DNA of 64,000 bases, taken from NCBI RefSeq assembly GCF_900102695.1, contig NZ_FMVW01000008.1:120896-184895 (forward strand), read 5' to 3'. The DNA comes from Afifella marina DSM 2698. Lineage in GTDB: Bacteria > Pseudomonadota > Alphaproteobacteria > Rhizobiales > Afifellaceae. Position 1 is the stretch's first letter. Every line of letters starts with the position of its first letter. The notes below the pieces were generated by a model. The model was given only the letters and a program-made list of their open reading frames with translations, was not told the DNA's origin and did not search any database. A program made the position numbers and the translations under genes. This document shows, piece by piece, positions 17,835 through 28,077 of the stretch.

Positions 17835-18491
17835 ATGAGCCACACTTACGAGCTCACAGCTGAGGTGCGCGAACGGAGCGGCAAGGGGGCCGCACGTGCC
17901 GTGCGCCGCGAGGGTAAAGTCCCAGCCGTCATTTACGGCGACAAGAAGCCCGCCACACCGATCGCGCTGAACTACAAAGAACTGAATTTGAAGCTGCATG
18001 CCGGCGGCTTTCTCACCACCGTCGCAACCATCAACGTTGATGGCGACAAGGTGCGCGTGATCCCGAAGGATTATCAGCTCGATCCCGTTCGCGGCTTCCT
18101 GATGCATGTCGACTTTCTGCGCGTTTCGCGCGGCACGACGCTGACCCTGGAACTGCCGGTGCACTTCATCAACGAGGAAGAAGCTCCGGGCCTCACCCGC
18201 GGCGGCGTCCTCAATGTCGTGCGCCACACCGTCGAGGTGCATGTGCCGGCCGATCAGATTCCGGAAAATCTGGTGGCCGATCTCGCCGGCCTCGAAATCG
18301 GCGACAGCGTCCACATCTCCAACATCGCTCTGCCTGAGGGCGTGACCCCGACCATCACCGACCGCGACTTCACCGTCGCAACGATCGCCGCTCCGGCGTC
18401 GCTCGTCAGCGAAGAGAGTGAAGAAGAGGCCGAGGGTGAAGAGCCCGAGGTCGAAGGCGAAGGTGACGAGGAAGAGGAGACGGAGGAGTAA
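17835..18491 (+). CDS. rplY: 50S ribosomal protein L25/general stress protein Ctc
   Basis: L25 binds 5S rRNA in the large ribosomal subunit. The 218-residue product is the long TL5/Ctc type: N-terminal L25 domain ([38 protein letters not shown]), a C-terminal TL5 beta domain ([18 protein letters not shown]), and an acidic tail rich in Glu. It is followed 32 bases later by pth and then ychF, the order usual in alphaproteobacteria. Confidence 0.96.
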   Translation: MSHTYELTAEVRERSGKGAARAVRREGKVPAVIYGDKKPATPIALNYKELNLKLHAGGFLTTVATINVDGDKVRVIPKDYQLDPVRGFLMHVDFLRVSRGTTLTLELPVHFINEEEAPGLTRGGVLNVVRHTVEVHVPADQIPENLVADLAGLEIGDSVHISNIALPEGVTPTITDRDFTVATIAAPASLVSEESEEEAEGEEPEVEGEGDEEEETEE

Positions 18492-18523
18492 TCCTCCCTC
18501 TCTCGACCAACGGAGGTCGGACG

Positions 18524-19216
18524 ATGCTGTTGATCGTCGGTCTCGGCAATCCTGGTCGCCGGTACGCTCATCATCGGCACAATATCGGCTTCATGGCGGT
18601 GGACGAAATCCACCGCCATCATCGTTTCTCGAACTGGCGCGCGCGTTTCCAGGGGGAAGCCGCAGAGGGCCAGATCGGCGACGAGAAGGTCGTTATCGTC
18701 AAACCCGCGACCTTTATGAACGAATCCGGCCGCTCGGCCGGAGACGCCATGCGCTTCTACAAGCTGAAGCCAGAAGACGTGCTCGTCATCCACGATGATT
18801 TGGACCTGGCGCCGGGCAAGCTTCGTCTCAAGACGGGCGGCGGCCATGGCGGTCACAACGGTCTAAGATCACTCGACGCGCATATCGGGAAATCCTACCG
18901 CCGCATGCGCATCGGGATCGGCCATCCGGGCGCCAAGGAATTGGTCAACGCCCATGTCCTCCACGATTTCGCCAAAGAAGACGAAGCGTGGCGCGAGCCG
19001 CTCTTGTGCGCGATTGCGGAAAATGTCGGTCTTCTGGCAGAGGGCGATGAAGCCAATTTCATGAACCGCGTGCATCTGGCGAGCAACGGCTCGGCGCAAC
19101 GTCCCGCCGAGGGGGCACCTCCGTCTCCGGCCCCAGCCAGTTTGCGCGCCTCGGGAGAAAACCGGTCTGGACCGCTTGCCGATGGGCTCAAAAGGCTCTT
19201 CCGGCGCGATTCCTGA
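18524..19216 (+). CDS. pth: Peptidyl-tRNA hydrolase
   Basis: Pth cleaves the ester bond of peptidyl-tRNAs released prematurely from ribosomes. The sequence has the N terminus [19 protein letters not shown] with the catalytic His, [25 protein letters not shown] and [12 protein letters not shown]. At 230 residues it is longer than the E. coli enzyme because of a Pro/Ala-rich C-terminal extension of about 40 residues, common in Hyphomicrobiales. Confidence 0.96.
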   Translation: MLLIVGLGNPGRRYAHHRHNIGFMAVDEIHRHHRFSNWRARFQGEAAEGQIGDEKVVIVKPATFMNESGRSAGDAMRFYKLKPEDVLVIHDDLDLAPGKLRLKTGGGHGGHNGLRSLDAHIGKSYRRMRIGIGHPGAKELVNAHVLHDFAKEDEAWREPLLCAIAENVGLLAEGDEANFMNRVHLASNGSAQRPAEGAPPSPAPASLRASGENRSGPLADGLKRLFRRDS

Positions 19217-19258
19217 CCGCACCCTCCCCTTCACACCAACTTTCGAACAGGCATCGCC

Positions 19259-20362
19259 ATGGGTTTCAAATGCGGCATCGTCGGCCTGCCCAATGTCGGC
19301 AAGTCCACCTTGTTCAACGCGCTCACCAAGACGGCCGCGGCACAAGCAGCGAATTATCCATTCTGCACGATCGAACCGAACACCGGCGAAGTCGCGGTCC
19401 CTGATCCGCGTCTCAAGCGCATCGCAGAGATCACGAAATCCGCCCAGACGGTGCCGACCCGCCTCACCTTCGTCGACATCGCCGGCCTCGTGCGCGGAGC
19501 CTCCAAGGGCGAAGGCCTCGGCAACCAGTTTCTCGCCAATATCCGCGAGGTCGATGCCATCGCGCATGTCCTGCGCTGCTTCGAAGACGGCGACGTCACC
19601 CATGTGGAAGGCCGCATCGATCCGGTCGCGGACGCAGAGACGGTCGAGACCGAGCTCATGCTCGCCGATCTTGAAAGCCTCGAACGCCGTGTCGTGGCCA
19701 TGCGCAAGAAGGCGACGGCCAAAGACAAGGAAGCGCTCGCCTTTCTGCCGGTGATGGAAAAAGCGCTCGCGGCCCTTCAGGAAGGCCGCATGGTGCGCAC
19801 GATCCGCGCCGAACTCTCCGACGAGGATCGGGCGATCCTGCGCACGCTCGGACTTTTGACCTCCAAGCCCGTTCTCTACGTCTGCAATGTGGCGGAAGAC
19901 GAAGCGGCTACGGGCAACGCCCATTCCGCTCGCGTCGCGGAACGTGCCGCGGCCGAAGGGGCCGCCTGCGTCGTCATCTCTGCCTCGATCGAGGCAGAAA
20001 TCGCCCAGCTCGATTCGGAAGAGCAGGCCGATTATCTCGCCGATCTCGGCCTTGAGGAACCGGGCCTCGATCGGCTTATCCGCGCCGGCTACGAGCTTCT
20101 GGATCTGATCACCTTCTTCACGGCCGGCCCGAAAGAAGCGCGCGCCTGGACGATCCGGCGCGGCTCGCGAGCCCCGCAGGCCGCAGGCACGATCCACTCC
20201 GACTTCGAACGCGGCTTCATTCGCGCGCAGACCATCAAATACGATGATTTCATCGAGCTCGGTGGCGAGACGGCCGCCAAGGAGGCGGGTCGTGCACGCG
20301 ACGAAGGCAAGGAATATGTCGTGGAAGACGGCGACGTCCTTCTCTTCAAGTTCAACGCCTGA
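19259..20362 (+). CDS. ychF: Redox-regulated ATPase YchF (Obg family)
   Basis: YchF/Ola1 is a ribosome-associated P-loop ATPase of the Obg superfamily. The 367-residue protein has the P loop [15 protein letters not shown], switch region [20 protein letters not shown], a coiled-coil domain in the middle and the C-terminal TGS domain ([20 protein letters not shown] ... [14 protein letters not shown]). Start and length are normal. It follows pth on the same strand. Confidence 0.96.
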   Translation: MGFKCGIVGLPNVGKSTLFNALTKTAAAQAANYPFCTIEPNTGEVAVPDPRLKRIAEITKSAQTVPTRLTFVDIAGLVRGASKGEGLGNQFLANIREVDAIAHVLRCFEDGDVTHVEGRIDPVADAETVETELMLADLESLERRVVAMRKKATAKDKEALAFLPVMEKALAALQEGRMVRTIRAELSDEDRAILRTLGLLTSKPVLYVCNVAEDEAATGNAHSARVAERAAAEGAACVVISASIEAEIAQLDSEEQADYLADLGLEEPGLDRLIRAGYELLDLITFFTAGPKEARAWTIRRGSRAPQAAGTIHSDFERGFIRAQTIKYDDFIELGGETAAKEAGRARDEGKEYVVEDGDVLLFKFNA

Positions 20363-20458
20363 ATTTCTGGGCCTCAGCTCGTGGGCTTACACTCTCTGGC
20401 CTCGACTTCTGGGCCTGAACTCCTCGACAGGGATTTTTGCCGACCCTAAGAATGGGGC
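20363..20458. repeat. Imperfect short repeats between ychF and MaoC-like gene
   Basis: This 96-base spacer holds three variants of a short unit, TTCTGGGCCTCAGCTCG, TCTCTGGCCTCGACT and TTCTGGGCCTGAACTCCTCG, in direct order. It may be a decayed tandem duplication. No gene is seen in it. Confidence 0.4.
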
Positions 20459-20908
20459 ATGTTGCATTTCGAGGATTTTCATCCCGGCCTTGAGCTGCCC
20501 CTTGCGCCCTATGCCGTGAGCCGCGAGGCGATCATTGCCTTTGCGGCGGAGTTCGACCCTCAGCCGTTCCATCTCGACGAAGCCGCCGCGGCGTCAAGCA
20601 TGCTTGGCGGCCTCGCCGCATCGGGCTGGCACAGCTCGGCGATGTTCATGCGCATGATGTACGATGGCTGGCTGAAAGAGGCCGCCTCGATGGGCTCGTC
20701 CGGCATCGAGGAGGCTCGCTGGCTCAAGCCGGTACGGCCCGGCGACCGACTCACGGGCGTCTCGCTCGTCCTTGAAAAGCGAACTTCCGCAAGCCGTCCA
20801 CATCTCGGCGTCGTCCGTTTCGAACATCGCGTTGCCAACGAGAACGGTCAGCTCGTCCTGACGATGACAAACCCGATCGCCTTCCGGCTCCGCGAGGCGG
20901 CGACATGA
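20459..20908 (+). CDS. MaoC family dehydratase-like protein (first of pair)
   Basis: The 149-residue protein is a single hotdog-fold domain of the MaoC/(R)-hydratase family. The characteristic active-site region is present as AAEFDPQPFHLDEAAA followed by GGLAASGWHSSAMFMRMM, with the conserved Asp and His. Members hydrate enoyl-CoA or act as thioester dehydratases; the substrate here is not readable. The gene overlaps the next MaoC-like gene by four bases. Confidence 0.88.
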   Translation: MLHFEDFHPGLELPLAPYAVSREAIIAFAAEFDPQPFHLDEAAAASSMLGGLAASGWHSSAMFMRMMYDGWLKEAASMGSSGIEEARWLKPVRPGDRLTGVSLVLEKRTSASRPHLGVVRFEHRVANENGQLVLTMTNPIAFRLREAAT

Positions 20909-21387
20909 AAACGTTCGAAGCGATCCAGATCGGCGAGCGTATCGAACTCGGCTCATATCATTTCTCGAGCGAGGAGATCGTCCGTTTCGCAGAGGCCTTC
21001 GACCCGCAGGATTTCCATCTCAGCGAAGAAGCTGCGCAAAACGGGCCCTTCGGACGGCTCGCCGCCTCCGGATGGCACACGGCGGCGATCTTCATGAAAC
21101 TCTGGATCGCCTATGCCAAAGAAGAGGCAGAGCGGGGCGGCGACTTCGATCCGCGCAATGCCGGCCCCTCCCCTGGCTTCGAAGCCCTCAAATGGGTGAA
21201 GCCGGTTTTTGCGGGTGACACGCTGACCTATACGACCGAAATCATCGACAAGAAGGAGAGTGCTTCACGTCCCGAATGGGGCCTCGTCATCATGCGCAAC
21301 GAGGCCCACAAGCAGGACGGAGAACTCGCCTACACCTTTATCGGGAAGGTCTTTGTGAGGCGTGAGAAGCCCGCAGACGGGCAATAG
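20905..21387 (+). CDS. MaoC family dehydratase-like protein (second of pair)
   Basis: This 160-residue hotdog-fold protein is a paralogue of the previous one: AEAFDPQDFHLSEEAAQNG, then GRLAASGWHTAAIFMKLWIA, WVKPVFAGDTLTY. The ATGA overlap implies coupled, equimolar synthesis, and the two products could form a hetero-oligomer. The gene ends 37 bases before the convergent apt stop. Confidence 0.88.
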   Translation: MKTFEAIQIGERIELGSYHFSSEEIVRFAEAFDPQDFHLSEEAAQNGPFGRLAASGWHTAAIFMKLWIAYAKEEAERGGDFDPRNAGPSPGFEALKWVKPVFAGDTLTYTTEIIDKKESASRPEWGLVIMRNEAHKQDGELAYTFIGKVFVRREKPADGQ

Positions 21388-21424
21388 ACCTCAGGCGCCT
21401 GGAGAGGATCCCAGATGCTCGCCC

Positions 21425-21967
21425 TCAGTCGCCAGCGAAGCTGACAAGCGTGCGAACGGGCACGCCAAGCTTCTCCAACTTGGCCGCACCGCCGAGATCC
21501 GGCAGATCGATGACGAAGACCGCGGCGATCACATCGGCGCCGATCTGCTGCATCAGGCGGATCGCAGCATCGGCTGAACCGCCGGTCGCGATGAGATCGT
21601 CGACGAGGATCACCTTTTCCTGCGGACGAATCGCATCCTTGTGGATCTCCATTTCATCCAGCCCATATTCGAGGCTGTAGGCGATCCGCACGGTATCGTA
21701 TGGCAGCTTGCCCTTTTTGCGGATCGGCACGAAGCCGGCGGACAGCTGGTGCGCCACAGCGCCACCCAGGATGAAGCCGCGGGCCTCGATGCCGGCGACC
21801 TTGTCGATCTTGGAGCCGGCCCAGGGCTGAACCAGTTCATCGACCGCACGCCGGAAGGCGCGCGCATCCCCCAAAAGGGTGGTGATGTCGCGAAACGCGA
21901 TTCCCGGCTTCGGATAATCCGGAATTGTCCGGATGGTGCTCTCGAGCGTGTCGATCAGGCTGTTCAT
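21425..21967 (-). CDS. apt: Adenine phosphoribosyltransferase
   Basis: Apt salvages adenine to AMP using PRPP. The 180-residue sequence includes [56 protein letters not shown] and the PRPP motif [18 protein letters not shown]. The ATG at 21967 fits the family N terminus; an upstream ATG at 21991 only adds eight residues. Confidence 0.96.
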   Translation of the reverse strand: MNSLIDTLESTIRTIPDYPKPGIAFRDITTLLGDARAFRRAVDELVQPWAGSKIDKVAGIEARGFILGGAVAHQLSAGFVPIRKKGKLPYDTVRIAYSLEYGLDEMEIHKDAIRPQEKVILVDDLIATGGSADAAIRLMQQIGADVIAAVFVIDLPDLGGAAKLEKLGVPVRTLVSFAGD

Positions 21968-22132
21968 CCCTCGCTCCAGCTGCCTCAGCATGCGTCCGCT
22001 TTTGTGCGGCCAGCCAGTGGCTTAACACCGGAGAGACGCGACGGCCAGATGGGCATCTTGCCGCCGGACAATGGCTGCCGTGCAGTCCACGGAAATGACC
22101 TCAGAGACCGAAGCATGGGTCTTCCGCCGGCC

Positions 22133-22165
22133 CAAAAGAAATGGCCGCGGACAAGCCGCGGCCAT
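22133..22165 (-). terminator. Rho-independent terminator after petC
   Basis: A perfect ten-base inverted repeat (ATGGCCGCGG ... CCGCGGCCAT, 22141-22165, five-base loop) lies 28 bases past the petC stop. Read on the minus strand it is followed by TTCTTTTG, as expected of the terminator of petABC. Confidence 0.8.
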
Positions 22166-22193
22166 CGAAAATTCTGATCCGAGTGCGCGGAGA

Positions 22194-23156
22194 TCAGTGC
22201 TCCACGTTCGCCCAGACCTTGCGCTTCACGTAATAGACGAGACCGCAGAAGACGAGCAGAAAGGCGATCACGGTGAAGCCCATCGACTTGCGCGCCTCCA
22301 TGTGCGGCTCGGCCGCCCACATCAGGAACGCAGCCACGTCGCGGGAATACTGATCCACCGTCTGCGGGACGTCGTTGTTGGGATCATCGTCCTGGTTCTG
22401 CGCATACTCGACCAGGTCCTCGAACAAGGGGGGCGGCATCGCCAGGGCGGCAGCGTACATGTAATGCGGGTTGTAGTACTGCCCCGGGAGCACCGTCACG
22501 CCTTCAGGCGCCTCGTCCTCATAGCCCGTCAGAAGCGCGTGGATGTAATCCGGGCCGCCCTCCTGATAGGTGGTGAAGATATCGATCAGGAACTGAGGGA
22601 AGCCGCGTTCCACACCGCGCGCCTTGGCCAGCACGGACATATCCGGCGGGACAGCGCCGCCGTTGGCGTAGCGGGCCGCTTCGTCGTTCGGGAACGGAGC
22701 CGGGAAATAGTCCGACGGCCGGCCCGGCCGCTCAAACATCTCACCCGTGTCGTCCGGACCGTCCTGGATCTGATATTCGGCCGCGAGCGCTTCCACCTCC
22801 TCTTCGGAGAAGTGGGGGCCGCCCTCCCAGCCGAGAGCACGGAACGGCACCAGCTTCATCGAGTGGCAGGCCGAGCAGACTTCCCGGTAGACCTGGAAGC
22901 CGCGCTGCAGCTGCTGCTGATCGAATTTGCCGAACGGCCCGGCGAAGCTCCACTCCATCTCTTCCGGCTCTTCGAGCGGGAAATGAGGGAGTGCCGTTTC
23001 TTCGGGTTTGGCCTCCGGGGACTCCGGAGCCGCCGGAGCGTCTTGCTGGGCTGCCGCCACGGACAGTCCGGCCAGAACGAGAACACCAGCTGCCGAAAGA
23101 CGCGTTATGGATTTAAGCATTGTCGTCATGATTTTTGTCGCAGTTCCGTCTCGCAT
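22194..23156 (-). CDS. petC: Cytochrome c1 of the cytochrome bc1 complex
   Basis: Cytochrome c1 passes electrons from the Rieske protein to soluble cytochrome c. The 320-residue frame has an N-terminal signal segment (RLSAAGVLVLAGLSVAAA), the haem motif CSACHSMKLVPFRALG, the axial Met region AALAMPPPLFEDLVEYAQ, and a C-terminal anchor (MGFTVIAFLLVFCGLVYYVK). The ATG at 23156 overlaps the petB TGA as TGATG, suggesting coupled translation; ATGs nine and twelve codons later are alternatives. Unlike Bradyrhizobium, cytochromes b and c1 are separate genes. Confidence 0.95.
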   Translation of the reverse strand: MRDGTATKIMTTMLKSITRLSAAGVLVLAGLSVAAAQQDAPAAPESPEAKPEETALPHFPLEEPEEMEWSFAGPFGKFDQQQLQRGFQVYREVCSACHSMKLVPFRALGWEGGPHFSEEEVEALAAEYQIQDGPDDTGEMFERPGRPSDYFPAPFPNDEAARYANGGAVPPDMSVLAKARGVERGFPQFLIDIFTTYQEGGPDYIHALLTGYEDEAPEGVTVLPGQYYNPHYMYAAALAMPPPLFEDLVEYAQNQDDDPNNDVPQTVDQYSRDVAAFLMWAAEPHMEARKSMGFTVIAFLLVFCGLVYYVKRKVWANVEH

Positions 23157-24436
23157 CAGCCGCGTCGTTCCGGGGAGGCCGCCGCTTCGGCCGGCGTTCC
23201 GCCACCCCCGCTCTTATGCTTGGAAAGCACAGCCTCGGTGATGGAAGTCGGGCGAGGCCTCGGCTTCTCGATGTACCCCAGCAGCGGGAAGATGATGAGG
23301 AAGTGGACGAAATAGTATGCCGTCAGCAGCTGCGTAGCGAGCACGTACCAGCCTTCCGGCGGCTTGGCGCCGAAGTAGCCGAGGCAGATGACGTTGACCA
23401 CGAAGATCCAGAAGAAGATGCGATAGAGCGGGCGATACGCCGCCGACTGCACCTTCGACCTGTCCAGCCATGGCAGGAAGAACAGAACGATGATCGAAGC
23501 GAACATCGCGATCACGCCGCCGAGCTTGGACGGGATGGCCCGCAGGATCGCGTAGAACGGCAGGAAGTACCATTCCGGCACGATGTGCGGAGGCGTCACC
23601 AGCGGGTTGGCCAGCGTGTAATTGTCCGGATGGCCGAGATAGTTCGGCAGGTAGAACAAGAACCACGCGAAGAACAGCGCGAAGGCGACCATCGCCACCG
23701 CGTCCTTCATGGTCGCGTGCGGCGTGAACGGCACCACGTCGCTGCGCGACTTCGGCTCGACGCCCGTCGGGTTGGTCTGGCCGGTCACATGGAACGCCCA
23801 GACGTGGAGAATGACCACGCCGACGATCATGAACGGCAGCAGATAATGCAGCGAGAAGAACCGGTTCAGCGTCGGATTGCCGACCGCGAAACCGCCCCAC
23901 AGCCAGTGGGTGATGCCTTCGCCGACCAGCGGAATGGCCGAGAACAGGTTGGTGATGACGGTGGCGCCCCAGAAGCTCATCTGACCCCAAGGAAGCACGT
24001 AACCCATGAAGGCCGTCGCCATCATCAAGAGGAAGAGGATGACGCCCAGGATCCACTGAATTTCGCGCGGTGCCTTGTAGGAACCGTAATAAAGGCCGCG
24101 GAACATGTGGATGTAGACCGCGATGAAGAACATCGACGATCCGTTGGCGTGCATGTAGCGCAACAGCCAGCCGTAGTTCACGTCGCGCATGATCTGCTCG
24201 ACGGAATTGAAGGCGATCGCGGAATTGGCGGCATAGTGCATCGCCAGCACGACGCCGGTGAGGATCTGAACCACGAGTACGAGGCTCAGGATCGCGCCAA
24301 AGGCATAGGAATAGTTGAGGTTCCGCGGGATCGGATAGGCGATAAAGGAATCGTACATGAGCCGCGGGAGCGGCATGCGCGAATCGATCCAGCGTTCAAT
24401 GCCGGTGCGCGGTTGGTATTCGGATGTACCCTGCAT
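23156..24436 (-). CDS. petB: Cytochrome b of the cytochrome bc1 complex
   Basis: Cytochrome b carries the two b haems and both quinone sites. The 426-residue protein has the haem-ligand helices ([58 protein letters not shown]) and the Qo-site PEWY motif ([19 protein letters not shown]). Eight or more TM helices are visible. It sits 16 bases after petA and overlaps petC, as in typical alphaproteobacterial petABC operons. Confidence 0.97.
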   Translation of the reverse strand: MQGTSEYQPRTGIERWIDSRMPLPRLMYDSFIAYPIPRNLNYSYAFGAILSLVLVVQILTGVVLAMHYAANSAIAFNSVEQIMRDVNYGWLLRYMHANGSSMFFIAVYIHMFRGLYYGSYKAPREIQWILGVILFLLMMATAFMGYVLPWGQMSFWGATVITNLFSAIPLVGEGITHWLWGGFAVGNPTLNRFFSLHYLLPFMIVGVVILHVWAFHVTGQTNPTGVEPKSRSDVVPFTPHATMKDAVAMVAFALFFAWFLFYLPNYLGHPDNYTLANPLVTPPHIVPEWYFLPFYAILRAIPSKLGGVIAMFASIIVLFFLPWLDRSKVQSAAYRPLYRIFFWIFVVNVICLGYFGAKPPEGWYVLATQLLTAYYFVHFLIIFPLLGYIEKPRPRPTSITEAVLSKHKSGGGGTPAEAAASPERRG

Positions 24437-24452
24437 TCTCGTTCTCCGCCGC

Positions 24453-25058
24453 TCAGCCGATCGTGATTGTGTTGTCGTCGCTGAAGGCCGTGGTGGGGAT
24501 CAACATGTTCTCCGGCGCCGGCCCGTGACGAATACGCCCGGCCGTGTCGTAGACCGAGCCGTGGCAGGGGCAGAACCAGCCGTTGTAATCACCCGCCTCG
24601 CCCATCGGCACGCAGCCGAGATGGGTGCAGATGCCGACCATCACGAGAAACTCTTCACGACCCGGTGCGGCGCGATTTTCATCGGTCGCCGGCGCGTTGC
24701 TATCGAGATTGTCGTTGCGTGCGATCGGATCCTTAAGGTCCGAGAGAGGCGTATTCTTCGCCGCTTCCACCTCTTCAGGGGTGCGGTAACGGATGAACAC
24801 GGGCTTGCCGCGCCACATCACCGTGATCGACTGCCCCGCCTCCATGGCGGAGATGTCGACATCGATCGAAGCAAGCGCCAAGGCGGAGGCATCCGGATTC
24901 ATCTGATCGATGAACGGCCATGCCAACCCAGCTACGGCCACGACCGCGGCAGCGCCCGTGGCGATGACGAAAAAGTCTCGTCTCGACGGTTCACTGCTGT
25001 GCGGATCTGGCGCAGCGGCGGAATCAGGAACGGTAGTCGGATATGTATTAGCGGACAC
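24453..25058 (-). CDS. petA: Rieske iron-sulfur subunit of the cytochrome bc1 complex
   Basis: The Rieske subunit takes an electron from quinol at the Qo site. The cluster ligands are in [10 protein letters not shown] and [10 protein letters not shown]. The N terminus carries a twin-arginine signal ([15 protein letters not shown]) leading into the membrane anchor. I use a GTG start at 25058 (201 residues), preceded by GAGGGT; a longer frame from 25163 would add a Cys-rich leader unlike the family. First gene of petABC. Confidence 0.95.
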   Translation of the reverse strand: MSANTYPTTVPDSAAAPDPHSSEPSRRDFFVIATGAAAVVAVAGLAWPFIDQMNPDASALALASIDVDISAMEAGQSITVMWRGKPVFIRYRTPEEVEAAKNTPLSDLKDPIARNDNLDSNAPATDENRAAPGREEFLVMVGICTHLGCVPMGEAGDYNGWFCPCHGSVYDTAGRIRHGPAPENMLIPTTAFSDDNTITIG

Positions 25059-25273
25059 GAATTCTACCCTCGCAGGTCGGACGGCCATTTGCGACTGGAA
25101 GAGCGCGAAGACGCGACAGCCAGCCGACTCCGCTTGCTCCACGCAGCTCCCAGCGAAGACCAAGCGCGCGGCCTCTTAGCGCCCCTGGTTTCATTTGTCA
25201 CCCTTGCCCAAGGCTTGTCCAGTGACGCTTAGACGAACACGCCACAATGTCGCGCCCCATCCTCCACTTTGCG

Positions 25274-27121
25274 TCAAGCAACGTCGAGGCTGATCTCGCG
25301 CGGCGCCAAGAAACCACCGGACTGGCGTTCCCATAGCTTTGCGTAGACACCGTTTTTTTGGAGCAATGTCTGGTGTGTGCCGGTTTCGACAATCTGCCCA
25401 CGATCAAGGACGACAAGACGATCCATAGCAGCAATCGTCGACAAACGGTGGGCGATGGCGATGACCGTCTTGCCTTGCATCAACCGCTCAAGATTTTCCT
25501 GAATCGCGGCCTCCGCCTCCGAATCGAGCGCGGAGGTGGCTTCATCGAGAACCAGGATCGGAGCATCCTTGAGCAGGACCCGCGCGATGGCGATCCGCTG
25601 GCGCTGACCGCCCGACAGCTTCACGCCGCGCTCACCGACGAGAGCGTCGTAGCCCGAACGACCACGATGATCGGAAAGATTGTCGATGAACTCGGCCGCT
25701 TCGGCGGCCCGCGCCGCCTCTTCGTACTGATCTTCATCTGCATCCGGCCGCCCGTAGACGATGTTGTCTCGAACTGAGCGATGCAAAAGAGCCGTGTCCT
25801 GCGTGACGACACCGATAGCGGCCCGCAACGAGGCCTGCGTCACCTCTGAAATATCCTGCCCGTCGATGAGGATGCGCCCGCCTTCGAGATCGTAAAAGCG
25901 CAGGAGAAGGCTCACCAAAGTCGATTTGCCGGCCCCCGACACGCCTACTAGGCCTAAGCGTTCGCCAGGGCGCACATGCAACGACAGATCTTCGATCACG
26001 CCGCCGCCGCGGCCGTAATGAAAGCGAATGTGCTCGAAGCTGATTTCACCACCGCTGACGACGAGATCGCTGGCGTCCGGCTTGTCGAGCACCTCGTGGG
26101 GCCGGGAGATCGTCTCCAGCCCGTCCTGGACGATCCCGATATGCCTGAACAATGCAGACAGCTGGAACATCACCCAGCCGGCCATCGTCGACAGCCTCGT
26201 GGCGAGCGCAAGGCCGGTGGCAATGGCACCGACGGTGATGGCGTTCGCCTGCCAGAGCCAGAGCGAGGTCACGGCAATCGAAACGACAAGACCCGCATTG
26301 AGGACGGTGAGGACCGCGCGGATCGTCGTCACCTGACGCGTCAAGATCCGCAAGCGCTCCACGAAACTGCCGATCGCCTGGCGAACGAAGCTCTCCTCCG
26401 TCTCGGCTTCGGCAAAAAGCTTTACGGTTTGGATGTTCGTATAGCTGTCGACGATGCGGCCATTGACGATGGAGCGCTGGTTGGAAACGCGCTTTGCCGC
26501 CCCGCGCAGCCGCGGGATCGTCACGTAAGCGAGGAGGACATAGCCGCCGAGCCAGACGATGACGGGCAGCATCAGACGAAGATCTGCCTGCCCCAGAAGG
26601 ACGAGAGCGGTGATCGCGAAGACCAGTACGGTCCAAAGCGTCTCCGCCAGGCCGGTGACGAAATCCGCAAGCGAGATCCCCGTCTGCATGACCTTGTTGG
26701 CGATGCGTCCGGCGAAATCGTTGGCGAAGAAGGAAACACTCTGGCGCAGAACATGCCGGTAGCTCTGCCATCGCACCAGATTGGCGAAATTCGGCGCCAC
26801 GCTCTGCTCGCTCAGCAGACTGTTGGCGATGACGAAGGCGGGTCGCAGGACGAGCACCACGAACGCCATCCCGAGCAAGGTCAGGCCATGGTCGGACCAG
26901 AACGTCTCCCGGTTGGCGCTGCCGATCATATCGACGAGCCGGCCGATAAAGGAAAAAACCACGGCATCGGTCACGGCGGAACCGAGCCCCGTCGCCAGCA
27001 GCGCGGCCAGCGGCCAACCCATCTGGCGCGCGTAATGCCAGATGAAGGCCATCGTCGTTGCAGGAGGTTGGGCGGGTTCAGGCCTGAGGGGATCGATCAG
27101 GCGCTCGAAGAAACGAAACAT
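25274..27121 (-). CDS. ABC transporter, fused permease and ATPase
   Basis: This 615-residue half-transporter has an N-terminal six-helix ABC exporter domain (residues ~20-320) and a C-terminal ATPase with Walker A GVSGAGKSTLVSLLLRF, signature LSGGQRQRIAIARVLLKDA, Walker B PILVLDEATSALDSEAE and the H loop IAHRLSTIAAMDRL. It probably works as a homodimer exporter; lipid, peptide or drug substrates are all possible. The gene is divergent from trmL. Confidence 0.93.
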   Translation of the reverse strand: MFRFFERLIDPLRPEPAQPPATTMAFIWHYARQMGWPLAALLATGLGSAVTDAVVFSFIGRLVDMIGSANRETFWSDHGLTLLGMAFVVLVLRPAFVIANSLLSEQSVAPNFANLVRWQSYRHVLRQSVSFFANDFAGRIANKVMQTGISLADFVTGLAETLWTVLVFAITALVLLGQADLRLMLPVIVWLGGYVLLAYVTIPRLRGAAKRVSNQRSIVNGRIVDSYTNIQTVKLFAEAETEESFVRQAIGSFVERLRILTRQVTTIRAVLTVLNAGLVVSIAVTSLWLWQANAITVGAIATGLALATRLSTMAGWVMFQLSALFRHIGIVQDGLETISRPHEVLDKPDASDLVVSGGEISFEHIRFHYGRGGGVIEDLSLHVRPGERLGLVGVSGAGKSTLVSLLLRFYDLEGGRILIDGQDISEVTQASLRAAIGVVTQDTALLHRSVRDNIVYGRPDADEDQYEEAARAAEAAEFIDNLSDHRGRSGYDALVGERGVKLSGGQRQRIAIARVLLKDAPILVLDEATSALDSEAEAAIQENLERLMQGKTVIAIAHRLSTIAAMDRLVVLDRGQIVETGTHQTLLQKNGVYAKLWERQSGGFLAPREISLDVA

Positions 27122-27228
27122 GGATGCCTATATGGCGCGGCTTTGCGATGGCGAGAAGACGTGCTTCTTCTTGCCACGCTTCGCCTTCCGTCTGCAGAGC
27201 CCCTCCGCAAACCCCTAGCCGGACAGCC

Positions 27229-27696
27229 ATGATCGATATCGCGCTCTTCCAACCCGACATTCCGCAGAATGCCGGGGCAATCCTTCGGCTCGGCGCGTGT
27301 TTCGGCGCGACCGTCCACATCATCCATCCCGCCGGCTTCGTCCTCTCCGACAGAAACCTGAAGCGCGCGGGGATGGATTACGTGGAACTCGCAGCCCTTC
27401 GCGAGCACGACGATTTCGCGGCTTTCGAGATGTGGAGGCGAGAAGCCGGCCGGCGTCTCGTCGCGTTGACGACACATGGACGCGAGAGCCTGCCGGATTT
27501 CGCGTTCACTGCCGACGACATCCTGCTTCTCGGACGGGAATCGGCAGGACTGCCGAGCGATGTCCGCGGCCGGGTCGATCGGCTGCTGCGCCTCCCGATC
27601 CGGCCTGCGACGCGCTCGCTCAACGTCGCCAATGCGGCCTCGATCGCGCTGTTTGAAGCGCTGAGGCAGACCGGCGGCCTTCCCTCTTCCACTTAG
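27229..27696 (+). CDS. trmL: tRNA (cytidine(34)-2'-O)-methyltransferase
   Basis: TrmL methylates the wobble ribose of tRNA-Leu species. The 155-residue SPOUT protein has IALFQPDIPQNAGAILRLGA, HIIHPAGFVLSDRNLKRAGM, and the C-terminal knot region DDILLLGRESAGLP with LRLPIRPATRSLNVANAAS. The ATG at 27229 matches the family start; a longer frame overlaps the ABC transporter upstream region. Confidence 0.94.
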   Translation: MIDIALFQPDIPQNAGAILRLGACFGATVHIIHPAGFVLSDRNLKRAGMDYVELAALREHDDFAAFEMWRREAGRRLVALTTHGRESLPDFAFTADDILLLGRESAGLPSDVRGRVDRLLRLPIRPATRSLNVANAASIALFEALRQTGGLPSST

Positions 27697-27733
27697 GTTT
27701 CAGGCGTGCGCCGGTCTGACGCTAAAGATGAAG

Positions 27734-27964
27734 TCAGTCGGCTGTCGGCAGTCGGCGCATGGTGAACTCGATGTCGCCATTGTCCAGCTCGCGCCAGCTC
27801 TCAACCTCGCTCTGATAGGCTTCGCGCGGAAAGCGCTGCAGGAATTCGCGGGCGCGTTCTCGCGCCCGCGGCCTCGGCAGAACGAAGGTCTCGCGCCGCC
27901 AGATATCGAGACCTTCGGCTGCCGATCCTCTTGCACTGCGTCTATGCGAGAAGTCGCCGTTCAT
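27734..27964 (-). CDS. Small conserved hypothetical protein
   Basis: The 76-residue product has no TM segment or signal peptide. A basic first half (WRRETFVLPRPRARERAREF) is followed by AYQSEVESWRELDNGDIEFT and the terminal MRRLPTAD. This ending resembles small uncharacterised proteins of alphaproteobacteria next to trmL, an impression from memory. It is convergent with trmL and 114 bases from the HdeD-like gene. No function is proposed. Confidence 0.55.
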   Translation of the reverse strand: MNGDFSHRRSARGSAAEGLDIWRRETFVLPRPRARERAREFLQRFPREAYQSEVESWRELDNGDIEFTMRRLPTAD

Positions 27965-28077
27965 CGCGCCAATCTCCGGTGCGCCGATATCCGGCCGCGC
28001 CCGAGCGCAATATAGCGCAGCACGAAGCCTTCAGCGAATCGCCGTGCTCTGCGAATCGCACGCAACGCAGGAGCCGT

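Noticed and set aside
22071..24466. Two long plus-strand frames (414 and 443 codons) opposite petC and petB
   Set aside because: They are antisense shadows of the bc1 genes caused by high GC at third positions; His/Arg/Glu-rich composition and no motif.
25976..27232. 418-codon plus frame opposite the ABC transporter
   Set aside because: Antisense shadow; the minus-strand protein has all ABC motifs.
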